DNA of 64,000 nucleotides from positions 1,674,001 to 1,738,000 of the forward strand of contig NZ_CP059900.1 of NCBI RefSeq assembly GCF_014126825.1. The letters run 5' to 3'. Positions 37,847-47,629 of the stretch are shown piece after piece (position 1 is the first letter of the stretch; each line of letters begins with the position of its first letter). This DNA is from Tomitella gaofuii. Its GTDB lineage: Bacteria; Actinomycetota; Actinomycetes; Mycobacteriales; Mycobacteriaceae. Below the pieces are notes generated by a model. It worked only from the letters and a program-made list of their open reading frames with translations. It ran no database searches and was not told where the DNA came from. A program made the position numbers and the translations under genes.

Positions 37847-38827
37847 TCAGGCGATGCCGTTGAACAGCGAGGTCACCGAGCCGTTGTCGAAGACCTCGCG
37901 GATGGTGCGGGCCAGCAGCGGCGCGATGGACAGCACGGTGAGGTTGTCGAACTGCTTGTCCCCGTTGATCGGCAGTGTGTCGGTGACGATGACCTCCCGC
38001 GCGCCGCAGTTCGCCAGGCGTTCGGCGGCCGGGTCGGAGAGCACACCGTGCGTGGCGGCGATGATGACGTCGGCCGCGCCGGCCTCCTTGAGCACCCGGA
38101 CGGCGCCGGCGATGGTCCCGCCGGTGTCGATCATGTCGTCGATGAGCACGCACGTGCGACCCTCGACGTCGCCCACGACACGGTTGGATTTGACCTGATT
38201 GGGCACCAGCGGGTCACGGGTCTTGTGGATGAACGCCAGCGGGGCGCCGTCGAACGAGTCCGCCCACTTCTCCGCCACGCGTACGCGGCCGGAATCGGGG
38301 GAGACGACGGTCATGTTGTCGGTGCCGTAGCGCTCGCGCACGTAGTCGCCCAGCTGGCCCTGCGCGTGCATGTGGTCCACCGGGCCGTCGAAGAAACCCT
38401 GGATCTGGTCGGTGTGCAGGTCGACGGTGATGATGCGGTCGGCGCCCGCGGTCTTGAGCAGGTCGGCGACGAGGCGGGCGGAGATAGGCTCGCGGCCGCG
38501 ATGCTTCTTGTCCTGGCGGGCGTAAGGGTAGAACGGCAGGATCGCGGTGATCCGTTTGGCGGAGCCGCGCTTGAGCGCGTCGATCATGATGAGCTGTTCC
38601 ATGATCCACTGGTTGAGCGGATACGGGTTGCTCTGCAGCACGAAGGCGTCGCTGCCGCGCACCGACTCCTCGAAGCGTACGAAGATCTCGCCGTTGGCGA
38701 ACTCGCGGGCCGTCTGCGGGGTGAGTTCCACACCCAGTTCCTTGGCCACCCGCTCCGCCAGCTCCGGGTGGGCGCGGCCACCGAAGAGCATCAGGTTCTT
38801 GTGGTTGTCCGCCGAAAGTGCGCTCAC
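37847..38827 (-). CDS. prs: Ribose-phosphate pyrophosphokinase (PRPP synthase)
   Basis: The product is 326 residues from GTG 38827, sharing GTGA with the glmU stop. The catalytic flexible-loop region is [23 protein letters not shown], the metal/ATP site is [11 protein letters not shown], and the PRPP loop is [13 protein letters not shown]. It supplies PRPP for nucleotides, His, Trp and, in this group, decaprenylphosphoryl-arabinose. The glmU-prs order matches Rv1018c-Rv1017c. Confidence 0.97.
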   Translation of the reverse strand: MSALSADNHKNLMLFGGRAHPELAERVAKELGVELTPQTAREFANGEIFVRFEESVRGSDAFVLQSNPYPLNQWIMEQLIMIDALKRGSAKRITAILPFYPYARQDKKHRGREPISARLVADLLKTAGADRIITVDLHTDQIQGFFDGPVDHMHAQGQLGDYVRERYGTDNMTVVSPDSGRVRVAEKWADSFDGAPLAFIHKTRDPLVPNQVKSNRVVGDVEGRTCVLIDDMIDTGGTIAGAVRVLKEAGAADVIIAATHGVLSDPAAERLANCGAREVIVTDTLPINGDKQFDNLTVLSIAPLLARTIREVFDNGSVTSLFNGIA

Positions 38828-40311
38828 TGGTCTCCGCCGTCCTCGTGATCGTCCTGTTGTTTCTGCGCAAGCCGCGCGGCGTCGGCCGACGCAGTCTGCG
38901 GCCACCTCCGCCCGACCCAACCCTCGAGGTTGCGCTGCGCCCCGACCGTCATGGCCAGGGCCCCCGGGGGGACGTCCTTGCGTACGACGGTGCCGGCGGC
39001 CGTGTAGGCGCCGTCGCCGATCGTCAGGGGGGCCACGAACATCGTGTCCGACCCTGCGCGCACGTACGAGCCGACGGTCGTGTGGTGCTTCTCGAGGCCG
39101 TCGTAGTTGACGAATACGCAGGACGCGCCGATGTTGGTGTGCTCGCCGATCGTCGCGTCGCCCACGTACGTCAGGTGGGGCACCTTGGAGGCCACGCCGA
39201 TGTCGGCGTTCTTCGTCTCACAGAAAGCGCCGATCTTGCCGCCCGCGCCGAGGACCGTGCCGGGGCGCAGGTATGCGAACGGCCCGACGGAGGCACCGGG
39301 GGCGATCCGTGCGCCGGTGCCGTGCGTGCGGATCACCGTCGCACCGGCGCCCACCTCGACGTCGGTCAATGTGGTGTCGGGGCCCACCGCGGCACCCTCA
39401 TCGACGACGGTGGCGCCGTGCAGCTGCACGCCCGGATGCACCGTGACATCGGGGGCCAGGCGCACTCCGACGTCGATGTGCGTGGTGGCGGGATCGACCA
39501 CTGTGACCCCGGCCCGCATCCACTCCTCGACGATGCGCCGGTTGAGCTCGGCGCTGAGTGAGGACAACTGGACGCGGTCGTTGACCCCGGCGACCAGGTG
39601 GGCGTCGTCGACGTGTGTGGCGCCCACGCCGAGGCCGGCGGCGCGGGCCGCGGACACCGTGTCGGTGAGGTAGATCTCGCCCTGCGCGTTGTCGGAATCG
39701 AGCCGGCCCAGCGCGCCGCGCAGGAACGGCGCGTCGAACGCGTACACGCCGGAGTTCACCTCGCGGATCGCGCGCTGGCCCTCGTCGGCGTCGGACTGTT
39801 CGACGATGCCGACCACCGCGCCGTCGGCGTCGCGGATGATCCGGCCGTACCCCGTGGGGTCGGCGAGCGTGGTGGTGAGCAGCGACACTGCGGCCGCAGT
39901 GGCGCGGTGCTCGGCGACGAGTGCGCGCAGGGTCGCGGCGTCGAGCAACGGCACGTCGCCGGCGGTCACGACGACAGTTCCGGCGAAGTCCGCGGGAAGC
40001 CCCTCGAGTCCGTGGGCGACGGCGTGGCCGGTGCCGTCCTGGCTGGGCTGGACGACGCCGGTCACCGGGGTGCCGAGCTGCGCCCCCACGCGCTGCGCCT
40101 CGGCGGAGACCGCCTCGGCCTGGTGGCCGAGCACCGTGACCAGGTGCGCAGGGGAGGCTCCGGCGGCGGCGTGGAGCGCGTGCGCGAGCATCGAGCGCCC
40201 GGCGAGCGTGTGCAGGACCTTGGGGGTGGCCGAACGCATCCGGGTGCCGGCCCCGGCGGCGAGGACGATCACGGCGAGCGCGTCATCAGGTGATGATGCC
40301 TGCTCAGGCAT
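38824..40311 (-). CDS. glmU: Bifunctional UDP-N-acetylglucosamine pyrophosphorylase/glucosamine-1-phosphate acetyltransferase
   Basis: The product is 495 residues. The N-terminal nucleotidyltransferase has [25 protein letters not shown] and [11 protein letters not shown]. The C-terminal left-handed beta-helix (hexapeptide repeats from about 255, including [26 protein letters not shown]) carries the acetyltransferase site. It makes UDP-GlcNAc for peptidoglycan and arabinogalactan linker. The C-terminal tail is extended, as in mycobacteria. It is coupled to prs. Confidence 0.97.
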   Translation of the reverse strand: MPEQASSPDDALAVIVLAAGAGTRMRSATPKVLHTLAGRSMLAHALHAAAGASPAHLVTVLGHQAEAVSAEAQRVGAQLGTPVTGVVQPSQDGTGHAVAHGLEGLPADFAGTVVVTAGDVPLLDAATLRALVAEHRATAAAVSLLTTTLADPTGYGRIIRDADGAVVGIVEQSDADEGQRAIREVNSGVYAFDAPFLRGALGRLDSDNAQGEIYLTDTVSAARAAGLGVGATHVDDAHLVAGVNDRVQLSSLSAELNRRIVEEWMRAGVTVVDPATTHIDVGVRLAPDVTVHPGVQLHGATVVDEGAAVGPDTTLTDVEVGAGATVIRTHGTGARIAPGASVGPFAYLRPGTVLGAGGKIGAFCETKNADIGVASKVPHLTYVGDATIGEHTNIGASCVFVNYDGLEKHHTTVGSYVRAGSDTMFVAPLTIGDGAYTAAGTVVRKDVPPGALAMTVGAQRNLEGWVGRRWPQTASADAARLAQKQQDDHEDGGDQ

Positions 40312-40456
40312 GAAGCTCCCTTGCGTATAGCGGGCTGATGCGACGGCGGGCGCATCGAGACAGCGACGATCTTACGGAACACGGAGAAGATCGCAGGCCC
40401 GGGGTCGGCGCGCACGCCCGCCGGTGAAAGCGGTGGTCGGCGCGCGGACCGACGGC

Positions 40457-40771
40457 TCAGTCGACCAGCTTGAGGCCGATCACGCAGCCGATGATACCCG
40501 TCAGTAACAGTACCTTGACCAGGGATGCGGACTCGTCGCCCGTCGCCATGGCGTAGACGACGGTGGCGCACGCGCCGACGGCGACCCAGATCGCGTAGGA
40601 CGTGCCGGTGGGCAGTTCCCGCATGGCGTACGCCAGGCCGCCCATGCTCACTGCGACGGCGGCCGCGAAGATCAACGAGGGCCACAGGCGGGTGAACCCC
40701 TCCGACTTGCCCAGCGCCGTCGCCCACACGGCCTCGAACAGGCCGGAGATGATCAGTACGAGCCAGTGCAT
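40457..40771 (-). CDS. sugE: SMR-family guanidinium exporter (Gdx/SugE type)
   Basis: The product is 104 residues with four hydrophobic helices. The conserved membrane Glu is in LIISGLFEAVWATALGKSEGFTR, and the G-x-L-A-Y-A-M and PTGTSYAIWVAVGA motifs are those of the Gdx branch, where SugE was first called a quaternary-ammonium pump. The family works as a dual-topology dimer exchanging guanidinium for protons. The guanidine-III riboswitch in its leader supports this substrate strongly. Confidence 0.93.
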   Translation of the reverse strand: MHWLVLIISGLFEAVWATALGKSEGFTRLWPSLIFAAAVAVSMGGLAYAMRELPTGTSYAIWVAVGACATVVYAMATGDESASLVKVLLLTGIIGCVIGLKLVD

Positions 40772-40784
40772 CGTGCGCTCCTGT

Positions 40785-40828
40785 GAGGCCGTCTTGTCGC
40801 GCACCGGGTACGGCCCCGCTCGTCCGGG
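40785..40828 (-). ncRNA. Guanidine-III (ykkC-III) riboswitch in the leader of the guanidinium exporter
   Basis: On the minus strand the leader contains CCGGACGAG, then GGCCGTACCCGGT, then GACAAGACGGCC, in the same order and nearly the same spacing as the compact guanidine-III pseudoknot. CCGGACGAG and the CCGTACCCGG core match my memory of the known consensus essentially base for base. CCGG can pair with the later CCGG, and GGCCGT pairs with ACGGCC. It ends 13 bases before the ATG and overlaps the region of the ribosome site, so guanidine binding would expose or free the start. Confidence 0.88.
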
Positions 40829-41021
40829 AGCCCGGACGGGCCCTGCCCGAGATGGTCGCACATGCCGCCCCCGGACCCACAGACCGTCCGCGACCGCGGG
40901 ATGCGCGCGGCTTCGGCGCCCCGAGGCGGCTTCACTTCGGCGGCCGCGGCATGACACCATCTAGGCTGTGAGCCGCGTGCGGCGCAGCGCGGGAGCGATT
41001 CCGCGGCGCGCGGCGGCGCGT

Positions 41022-41092
41022 TCCGCCGTGGTGTAATGGCAGCACCTCTGATTTTGGTTCAGATAGTTCAGGTTCGAGTCCTGGCGGCGGAG
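41022..41092 (+). tRNA. tRNA-Gln (anticodon TTG)
   Basis: The cloverleaf is complete: acceptor stem TCCGCCG/CGGCGGA, anticodon stem TCTGA/TCAGA with loop TTTTGGT giving anticodon TTG, and T-loop TTCGAGT. The discriminator is G and only CA follows. Its 3' 29 bases are repeated at 41892-41920. Confidence 0.95.
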
Positions 41093-41094
41093 CA
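41066..41094 (+). repeat. Direct repeat (att-like), copy 1, within tRNA-Gln
   Basis: These 29 bases from the T-arm to just after the acceptor stem recur exactly at 41892-41920. Such a duplication of a tRNA 3' end is the usual footprint of site-specific integration. Confidence 0.9.
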
Positions 41095-41138
41095 AGTGCA
41101 CTCTGACCTGCACCAGGGGCTCTGAGGGGGGCTCGGTC

Positions 41139-41480
41139 TCACTCGGCTAGCGCGGAGGCAAGATCGGCCGGGATACGCATCGGCGTCATCAGCCCTGCGC
41201 TCACCCTGCCGGTGTTGCCCTCGGGGTAGCGGCCCGCGAACGAACCGGGCGCCGCGACGAGGATCCGCAGCACCTGGCCGAGCGCTTCGCGTCGATCGCG
41301 TTGTCGCAGTGCCAAGGCGAGCATCGCCGCATGATTGCAGGTGTGCAGCCAGGGGTCGGCTTGGGAAGCGATGTGGGCGCGTTCGAGGTGCCGCCACCGG
41401 TCATCGCCCGCCGCAGCGGCCTTCGCCGCCGTCATTTCGTGTCGGTACGCCTTGCGGGCGCTTTCGGTCATCGATGCCAT
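41139..41480 (-). CDS. DUF3703 domain protein
   Basis: The product is 113 residues. HLERAHIASQADPWLHTCNHAAMLALALRQRD and the ending TGRVSAGLMTPMRIPADL are typical of DUF3703, short helical proteins usually found beside ArsR/SmtB regulators and cation efflux genes. The start codon overlaps the ArsR stop (TGATG). No transporter accompanies it here, so its role is unknown. Confidence 0.8.
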   Translation of the reverse strand: MASMTESARKAYRHEMTAAKAAAAGDDRWRHLERAHIASQADPWLHTCNHAAMLALALRQRDRREALGQVLRILVAAPGSFAGRYPEGNTGRVSAGLMTPMRIPADLASALAE

Positions 41481-41818
41481 CAGGCCTGTTCTTTCTCTCC
41501 GGGGCAGCAGGACGGGTCGACCACCACGACGAGGCCGAGTAGATCGTCCAGGGCGTGCCCGATGCGAGGATCCGCGAGCTGGTACCGGCTTCTTCGGCCT
41601 TCCCGAACAGTGACGACGAGCCCGCAGCCGCGTAGGCACGCCAGGTGATTGGACAGCGTCTGCCGTGATACGCCGATCTGCTCCGCCAACGCGGACGGAT
41701 AGCCCGGGCCGTCCCGCAGCGACAGCAGGATCCGCGTCCGCGTGGCGTCGGACAGCGCATACCCGAAGCGGGCGAGAGCGTCGCGGTGCGGGACCGATTC
41801 CATGCCCGAACAGTACAT
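41480..41818 (-). CDS. ArsR/SmtB-family metal-responsive repressor
   Basis: The product is 112 residues from ATG 41818 (ATG 41803 is an alternative). The winged helix reads LAEQIGVSRQTLSNHLACLRGCGLVV. A Cys in the recognition region (L-A-C-L-R-G-C) and the C-terminal D-P-S-C-C-P resemble the CmtR-type Cd/Pb sensor ligands. It probably represses itself and the DUF3703 gene, relieved by a soft metal ion. The exact metal is inferred. Confidence 0.87.
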   Translation of the reverse strand: MYCSGMESVPHRDALARFGYALSDATRTRILLSLRDGPGYPSALAEQIGVSRQTLSNHLACLRGCGLVVTVREGRRSRYQLADPRIGHALDDLLGLVVVVDPSCCPGEKEQA

Positions 41819-41891
41819 GAGTGAGTGTATTCACAAGAATCTGTATCAACGTGAGTCGGGCCGGGCGGGTGCATCGACTAGTGTTCGCCAT

Positions 41892-41920
41892 GTTCAGGTT
41901 CGAGTCCTGGCGGCGGAGCA
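41892..41920 (+). repeat. Direct repeat (att-like), copy 2
   Basis: This is an exact 29-base copy of the tRNA-Gln 3' end at 41066-41094. It has no other tRNA parts and marks the distal edge of the mini-island. Confidence 0.9.
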
Positions 41921-41999
41921 GACGGACGCACCCGGCCGGCACCGGGCAGTGCGGTGGTGACGGCCCTCTCCGTACGCCCGCGGCGAAGGGTGGGAAACC

Positions 42000-42725
42000 A
42001 TGGCGGAGACGGTCGGGCAGGACACCGCCCAGAAGAACGGGCCACGGCCCCGCAAGCGGATGTCCGGCACCGAGCGCCGGGAGCAGCTCATCGCCATCGG
42101 CAGGTCGCTGTTCTCCGAGCGAGGCTACGAGGCCACCGCCATCGAGGAGATCGCGCAGCGCGCCCACGTCTCCAAGCCCGTCGTGTACGAGCACTTCGGC
42201 GGCAAGGAAGGGCTGTACGCGGTGGTCGTGGACCGCGAGATGGCCACGCTGCACAAAGCCATCACCGCCTCACTGTCCACGCACAGGAACCTGGCCCCGC
42301 ACAGTTCCCGGCTGCGGCTCGAGCGGGTGACGCTGGCGCTGCTCACCTACGTCGAGGAGCACTCCGAGGGGTTCCGCATCCTGGTGCGCGATTCGCCGGT
42401 GGCGGCGGCGGACGGCACGTACTCGAGCCTGCTCAACGAGGCCATCGGTCAGGTGGAATACCTGCTGGCCGCCGACTTCGCGCGCCGGTCCCTGGACCCG
42501 GACCTTGCGGCGCTGTACGCGCAGGCGCTGGTGGGTGTCGTGTCGTCGTCGGCCACCTGGTGGCTGGACGTGCGCCGTCCCTCCAAGGAAGCCATGGCCA
42601 CACACCTGGTGAACCTGTGTTGGAACGGGTTGGCGCACCTGTCCGCCGAGCCCACCCTGGACCCGCGCACCCTCGAGTTCGGTGCTCGCGGCGCAGGGCT
42701 CGCCCCGGCTGCGGAACCCGACTGA
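42000..42725 (+). CDS. TetR-family transcriptional regulator (upstream of mfd)
   Basis: The product is 241 residues. A basic leader precedes the TetR helix-turn-helix ERGYEATAIEEIAQRAHVSKPVVYEHFGGKEGLY. The C-terminal ligand domain is of the TetR_C_33-like type. Its place between glmU and mfd matches Rv1019. The ligand and targets are unknown. Confidence 0.9.
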   Translation: MAETVGQDTAQKNGPRPRKRMSGTERREQLIAIGRSLFSERGYEATAIEEIAQRAHVSKPVVYEHFGGKEGLYAVVVDREMATLHKAITASLSTHRNLAPHSSRLRLERVTLALLTYVEEHSEGFRILVRDSPVAAADGTYSSLLNEAIGQVEYLLAADFARRSLDPDLAALYAQALVGVVSSSATWWLDVRRPSKEAMATHLVNLCWNGLAHLSAEPTLDPRTLEFGARGAGLAPAAEPD

Positions 42726-43096
42726 ACGCAGTCGGCCGGGCACGGCTCCCGTCGACCAAGCGGAAAATGCACGATCGGCGGCGAAAATGTGCACCGATTG
42801 CTTGATCGACGGCCGGCGGGCGGCCGCCGTGCAGTAGGCGCGACGGGCGCGCCGCCGCCGGGGACTAGAATCGGCCACGGCCGCGTTGCGCACCATGAGA
42901 GTCCTGCCCGCACCATGAGAGTCCTGTCGCCGGGCAGGCACGTCATCGCCGCCGCAGCATCGACCCGCCCCTAGACGCCTATGCCGGTCCCGGCCGTATC
43001 GCGCCGGCCGGTCCGACGCCGTGCCGCACATTTACGAATCGGGCCGGCCCGAGTCCACCGCACTGCGGCCCGGGCAGCCCGCGAGGAGCCTTCTCG
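42726..43096 (+). other. Gene-free stretch before mfd with short repeats
   Basis: These 371 bases hold no convincing gene. Two exact copies of GCACCATGAGAGTCCTG lie at 42890-42906 and 42910-42926. An earlier pair of similar stretches (AAAATGCACGATCGG and AAAATGTGCACCGAT) lies at about 42761-42800. TAGAAT at 42866-42871 could be a -10 box but has no good -35 partner. The region probably contains the mfd promoter. Confidence 0.4.
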
Positions 43097-46000
43097 TTGT
43101 CCACCATCGCCCCGTCGTCGACCCCCGCCACCCCGATGTCCGCGCTCGCAGACGTCGCCCTGTCCGACCATGCGCTGTGCGAGTTCGCGGACATGGCGGG
43201 GCGGCCGGAACTGTCCGTCGTCGCCCCGTCCGCGGCGCGGTCGCTGCTCGCGGCCGCCCTGGGCCGGCGCGCGCCGGTGCTGCTCGTCACGGCGAGCGGC
43301 CGGGAGGCGGACGACCGCACCCGCGAGCTGCAGGAGATCCTGGGCGACGCGGTCGCCCAGTTCCCGTCGTGGGAGACGCTGCCGCATGAGCGGCTGTCCC
43401 CGGGCGCGGACACCGTGGGCCGCCGTCTGTCGGTGCTGCGCCGGCTGGCGCGCCCCGGGGACGCCGTCTACGGTCCGCCGCTGCAGGTCATCGTCGCCAC
43501 GGTGCGCTCGCTGGTGCAGCCGATGGCCCCGGGGCTCGGCGAGATCGAGCCGGTGATCGTGCGCGAGGACGAGGAACACGACCTGGAGGGCCTCGTCGCG
43601 CGCCTGGTCGAGCTGGCCTACACCCGGGTGGACATGGTGGGAAAGCGCGGCGAGTTCGCCGTGCGCGGCGGCATCCTCGACGTCTTTCCGCCCACCTCCG
43701 ACCACGCGGTGCGTATCGAGTTCTGGGGCGACGAGGTCTCCGAGCTGCGCCCGTTCTCGGTGGCCGACCAGCGTTCCATCACAGAGGTGGAGGTGCCGGT
43801 GCTCATCGCGCCGCCCTGCCGTGAGCTGCTGCTCACCGCGGACGTGCGCGAGCGTGCCGCGGCGCTCGCTGCCGGGCATCCCGAGGACGCCGCGCTGGTC
43901 GAATTGCTCGAATCCCTGGCCCAGGGGATCCCCGCCGAGGGCATGGAGGCGCTCATCCCCGCGCTGGTCCCGGGCGGCACCACGTTGCTCACCGACGTGC
44001 TTCCCGCTGGCGCCCACGTGCTGATCGCCGATCCGGAACGTGTCCGTACCCGGGCGACGGACCTGGTCAAGACGGGCAAGGAGTTCTTGGAAGCGTCGTG
44101 GAGCGCGGCCTCGGTGGGCGGCGACGCGCCGTTGGACACTTCCCGGCTCGATCTGGGCGACACCGCCTACCGCTCGCTACGGCAGGTGCACGAGGCGGCC
44201 GTGGAAGCGGGCGTCCCGTGGTGGACGGTGAGCCCGCTCGCGTCGGGCGACGACGGCGAGTACGTGCCGGAGCTGTCCGCATCGCCCACGGCGCGCGGGT
44301 CGGAGGAGCAGATCGCCACCATTTTCGCGACGCTGCGGGCACACGTCACCGGCGGCGGCCGGGCGGCGTTGATCGTCGGCGGCGCGGGGACCGTGACGCG
44401 CCTGCTGCAGCGGCTCGCGGAGGCCGAGGTCCCCGCGGTGCGCGCGGGCACGCACGACGATGTTGCGCCGGGGCGCGTCGCGGTGCTCCGCGGTGCGATG
44501 CAGGACGGCCTTGTGTTGCCCGACGCCGAGCTGGTGCTCATCACCGAGGCCGACCTGACCGGCAACCGGGTCGCCGCGGTGGGCGACGGCAAGCGAATGC
44601 CGCCCAAGCGGCGCAATCAGGTGGATCCGCTGGCGCTGACCGCGGGCGACCTGGTGGTGCACGACCAGCACGGCATCGGCCGGTTCGTGGAGATGACCTC
44701 GCGCACCGTCTCCGGGGCGCGCCGCGAATATCTGGTGCTCGAGTATGCGGGCAAACGCGGCCAGCCGGGCGACAAGCTGTTCGTCCCCATGGAGTCGCTC
44801 GACCAGCTCTCGCGCTATGTGGGCGGCGAGCTGCCGTCGCTGAGCAAGCTTGGCGGGTCGGACTGGAAGAACACCAAACGCAAAGCGCGCAAGGCGGTCC
44901 GCGAGATCGCCGGAGAACTGGTGCAGCTCTACGCCAAGCGCCAGGCGGCGCCCGGCCACCGGTTCGCGTCGGACAGCCCGTGGCAGCGCGAGATGGAGGA
45001 CGCATTCGCCTTCACCGAGACCGGCGACCAGCTCACCGCCATCGACGAGGTCAAGTCCGACATGGAGAAGGCCGTGCCGATGGACCGCGTCATCTGCGGC
45101 GACGTGGGCTACGGCAAGACGGAGATCGCGGTGCGCGCCGCGTTCAAGGCGGTGCAGGACGGCAAACAGGTGGCGGTACTGGTGCCGACGACGCTGCTGG
45201 CGCAGCAGCATCAGCAGACGTTCGAGGACCGCATGGCCGGTTTCCCCGTCACCATCAAGGGACTCTCGCGCTTCACCGACCCGGCCGAGTCACGCACCAC
45301 CGTCGAGCAGTTGGCCACCGGGGAGGTCGACGTGGTCATCGGCACGCACCGGCTGCTGCAGACGGGCGTGCGGTGGAAGGACCTGGGTCTGGTCATCGTC
45401 GACGAGGAGCAGCGCTTCGGCGTGGAGCACAAGGAGCACATCAAGGCGCTGCGCAGCCACGTGGACGTGCTCACCATGTCCGCCACGCCCATCCCCCGCA
45501 CTTTGGAGATGAGCCTGGCCGGCATCCGCGAGATGTCGACCATCCTCACCCCGCCCGAGGAGCGCCACCCCATCCTCACCTACGTGGGCGCGTATGCGGA
45601 CAAGCAGGTGGCGGCCGCGATCCGGCGCGAGCTGCTGCGCGACGGCCAGGTGTTCTACGTGCACAACCGGGTCAGTTCCATCGACAAGGCGGCGGCGCGG
45701 CTGCGCGAACTGGTGCCGGAGGCCCGGGTGGTGACCGCGCACGGCCAGATGAACGAGGAGATGCTCGAGCAGACCGTGCAGGGGTTCTGGAACCGCGAGT
45801 TCGACGTGCTGGTGTGCACGACCATCATCGAGACGGGCCTGGACATCTCCAACGCGAACACCCTGATCGTGGAGCGGGCCGACGCGCTGGGCCTGGCGCA
45901 GCTGCACCAGCTGCGCGGCCGGGTGGGCCGCGGGCGCGAACGGGGCTACGCCTACTTCTTGTATCCGCCGGAGAAGCCGCTGACGGAGACCGCCTACGAC

Positions 46001-46732
46001 AGGCTCACCACCATCGCCCGCAACAACGAACTGGGTGCGGGCATGGCGGTGGCCATGAAGGACCTCGAATTGCGCGGCGCCGGCAACGTGCTGGGCGCCG
46101 AGCAGTCCGGGCACGTCGCGGGGGTCGGCTTCGACCTGTATGTGCGGCTGGTGGGGGAGGCCGTGGAGGCATACCGGGCGGTGGCCGACGGCGCCCCCGT
46201 GGCCGCCGCAGAGGAGACCAAGGAGGTGCACGTGGACCTGCCGGTGGACGCGCACATCCCGCCGGACTACATCGACGGCGACCGCCTGCGCCTCGAGGCC
46301 TACCGCAAGATCGCCGCGGCCGCCGATGAGGCCGGGATCGCCGCGGTGGTCGACGAGCTGGTCGACCGCTACGGCCCCGTTCCGGAGGAGGTGCGGCGCC
46401 TGGTCGCCGTGGCGCGGCTGCGCCTGCTGTGCCGGCAGTACGGCGTCACGGACGTCGGCGTCAGCGGCACCCAGGTGCGGCTCTCGCCGATGCCCCTCGC
46501 CGATTCCAAGCAGCTCCGGCTCAAGCGGCTCTACAAGGGCGCGGCGTACCGGGCGACCACCTCGACGGTGCAGATCCCGCTGCCGCGTACGGGCGGCCTG
46601 GGGTCGGCCCGTCTGCGTGACACCGAGCTGCTGCAGTTCGTCGTCGACTTCCTCCTGGCGCTCGACGGCAAGCCGGCCGGGATGGTAGATCTGTCCGCGA
46701 GTCTGGGCACGGCGGCCCCGGCGCCGGCATGA
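43097..46732 (+). CDS. mfd: Transcription-repair coupling factor Mfd
   Basis: The product is 1211 residues from TTG 43097, with a GAGGAG-like site upstream. It has a UvrB-like N-terminus that binds UvrA, an RNA-polymerase interaction domain ([24 protein letters not shown]), RecG-like helicase motifs [25 protein letters not shown] and [11 protein letters not shown], and the C-terminal TRCF domain. It pushes stalled RNA polymerase off lesions and recruits nucleotide excision repair. The mazG gene follows with ATGA overlap. Confidence 0.97.
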   Translation: MSTIAPSSTPATPMSALADVALSDHALCEFADMAGRPELSVVAPSAARSLLAAALGRRAPVLLVTASGREADDRTRELQEILGDAVAQFPSWETLPHERLSPGADTVGRRLSVLRRLARPGDAVYGPPLQVIVATVRSLVQPMAPGLGEIEPVIVREDEEHDLEGLVARLVELAYTRVDMVGKRGEFAVRGGILDVFPPTSDHAVRIEFWGDEVSELRPFSVADQRSITEVEVPVLIAPPCRELLLTADVRERAAALAAGHPEDAALVELLESLAQGIPAEGMEALIPALVPGGTTLLTDVLPAGAHVLIADPERVRTRATDLVKTGKEFLEASWSAASVGGDAPLDTSRLDLGDTAYRSLRQVHEAAVEAGVPWWTVSPLASGDDGEYVPELSASPTARGSEEQIATIFATLRAHVTGGGRAALIVGGAGTVTRLLQRLAEAEVPAVRAGTHDDVAPGRVAVLRGAMQDGLVLPDAELVLITEADLTGNRVAAVGDGKRMPPKRRNQVDPLALTAGDLVVHDQHGIGRFVEMTSRTVSGARREYLVLEYAGKRGQPGDKLFVPMESLDQLSRYVGGELPSLSKLGGSDWKNTKRKARKAVREIAGELVQLYAKRQAAPGHRFASDSPWQREMEDAFAFTETGDQLTAIDEVKSDMEKAVPMDRVICGDVGYGKTEIAVRAAFKAVQDGKQVAVLVPTTLLAQQHQQTFEDRMAGFPVTIKGLSRFTDPAESRTTVEQLATGEVDVVIGTHRLLQTGVRWKDLGLVIVDEEQRFGVEHKEHIKALRSHVDVLTMSATPIPRTLEMSLAGIREMSTILTPPEERHPILTYVGAYADKQVAAAIRRELLRDGQVFYVHNRVSSIDKAAARLRELVPEARVVTAHGQMNEEMLEQTVQGFWNREFDVLVCTTIIETGLDISNANTLIVERADALGLAQLHQLRGRVGRGRERGYAYFLYPPEKPLTETAYDRLTTIARNNELGAGMAVAMKDLELRGAGNVLGAEQSGHVAGVGFDLYVRLVGEAVEAYRAVADGAPVAAAEETKEVHVDLPVDAHIPPDYIDGDRLRLEAYRKIAAAADEAGIAAVVDELVDRYGPVPEEVRRLVAVARLRLLCRQYGVTDVGVSGTQVRLSPMPLADSKQLRLKRLYKGAAYRATTSTVQIPLPRTGGLGSARLRDTELLQFVVDFLLALDGKPAGMVDLSASLGTAAPAPA

Positions 46733-47409
46733 CGGGGCCGGACGGCACGCCGCGGGAAGGAGCCCGGCTGCTTGACGCGGTGGCGCTCATGGACACGCTG
46801 TGCACCGACGGCGCGTGGGAATCGCAGCAGACGCACTCCAGCCTCACCGGCTACCTCGTGGAGGAGACCTACGAGCTGCTTGACGCCATCGCCTCCGGGA
46901 ACCGCGACGAGATGGTGGCCGAGTTGGGCGACGTGCTGCTCCAAGTGCTTTTCCACGCCCGCATCGGCGCGGACTTCACCATCGACGACGTGGCCGAGTC
47001 GTTCATCCGCAAGGTAACGGCGCGTTCCGCCGGGGTGCTGGCCGGCGGCGTGGACCTGGCCACCCAGGTCGACGACTGGGAACGCGCCAAGTCCCGGGAA
47101 CGGCCCGACGCGTCGGCCATGGACGGCATCCCGGCGGCCCAGCCTGCGCTGGCGCTCGCCGCGAAGGTCCTCGCCAGGGCGCGCGACGCCGGAGTGCCCG
47201 CCGACGCGATCCCGGCAGCACTGACCACAGTGACCGTGAGCCCCGACGGGGGCGCTGAGGAACGACTGCGCTCCGAGGCCCTGGAGTTCGCGCGACGGAT
47301 CCGGGCGGCCGAGCGTGCGATGCGGGCGTGTGGCGCGGGGACGGACCGCGAAGGTGGGGAGCGGCGCGCGCGCCCCAGCGCCGACGAGTGGCGTGCCGCG
47401 TTGCGCTGA
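46729..47409 (+). CDS. mazG: MazG-family nucleoside triphosphate pyrophosphohydrolase
   Basis: The product is 226 residues. The MazG helical motif is [35 protein letters not shown], with the Glu/Asp residues that bind Mg intact. It hydrolyses noncanonical or damaged NTPs to NMPs. It is translationally coupled to mfd, matching Rv1020-Rv1021. Mycobacterial MazG similarly has one catalytic MazG domain. Confidence 0.94.
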   Translation: MTGPDGTPREGARLLDAVALMDTLCTDGAWESQQTHSSLTGYLVEETYELLDAIASGNRDEMVAELGDVLLQVLFHARIGADFTIDDVAESFIRKVTARSAGVLAGGVDLATQVDDWERAKSRERPDASAMDGIPAAQPALALAAKVLARARDAGVPADAIPAALTTVTVSPDGGAEERLRSEALEFARRIRAAERAMRACGAGTDREGGERRARPSADEWRAALR

Positions 47410-47514
47410 TCCGTCGTCGCCGAGCCCCACCACCGAACGTGTTCGCGCGGCGAACCGGCATGCCGCCCCCGGGTCCGTAGCATGGGCTGGCCGCCGGCAC
47501 CGGCGACGGTGCAG

Positions 47515-47612
47515 TGGGCTAGGTGCACGGCGGTGAGTGCAGTGCGGTGGGCGCAATGTGGTGGGCGCAGTGCAGGTGAGTGCAATGCAGGTGAGTGCAG
47601 TGCGGTGAAGAC
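47515..47612 (+). repeat. Degenerate G/T-rich short tandem repeats upstream of the transglycosylase gene
   Basis: Variants of GTGAGTGCAGTGCGGTG and GGGCGCAATGTGGTG recur at least six times over about 100 bases, with no C-rich coding signal. The array lies directly before the ribosome site of the lipoprotein gene, so it is probably in its leader or promoter. Confidence 0.55.
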
Positions 47613-47629
47613 GAACCAGGAGGCCGACG

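Larger units (their letters stand above)
41095..41891. mobile_element. Mini-island (about 0.8 kb) integrated at tRNA-Gln
   Basis: The segment lies between two exact 29-base copies of the tRNA-Gln 3' end. It contains only a DUF3703 gene and an ArsR-type metal regulator, and no integrase. It is best read as the remnant of a larger integrated element, or a passenger left after deletion of its integrase and transporter. Confidence 0.65.

Noticed and set aside
40829-40970. Guanidine-I or guanidine-II riboswitch upstream of the exporter
   Set aside because: No ykkC guanidine-I core and no paired ACGR-loop hairpins are seen; the match is to the guanidine-III type only.
41880-41925. Second tRNA-Gln gene
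   Set aside because: Only the T-arm and 3' acceptor strand are present; the 5' half is missing.
47515-47612. Origin-type iterons
   Set aside because: The repeats are irregular and not linked to a replication gene; they precede a lipoprotein gene.
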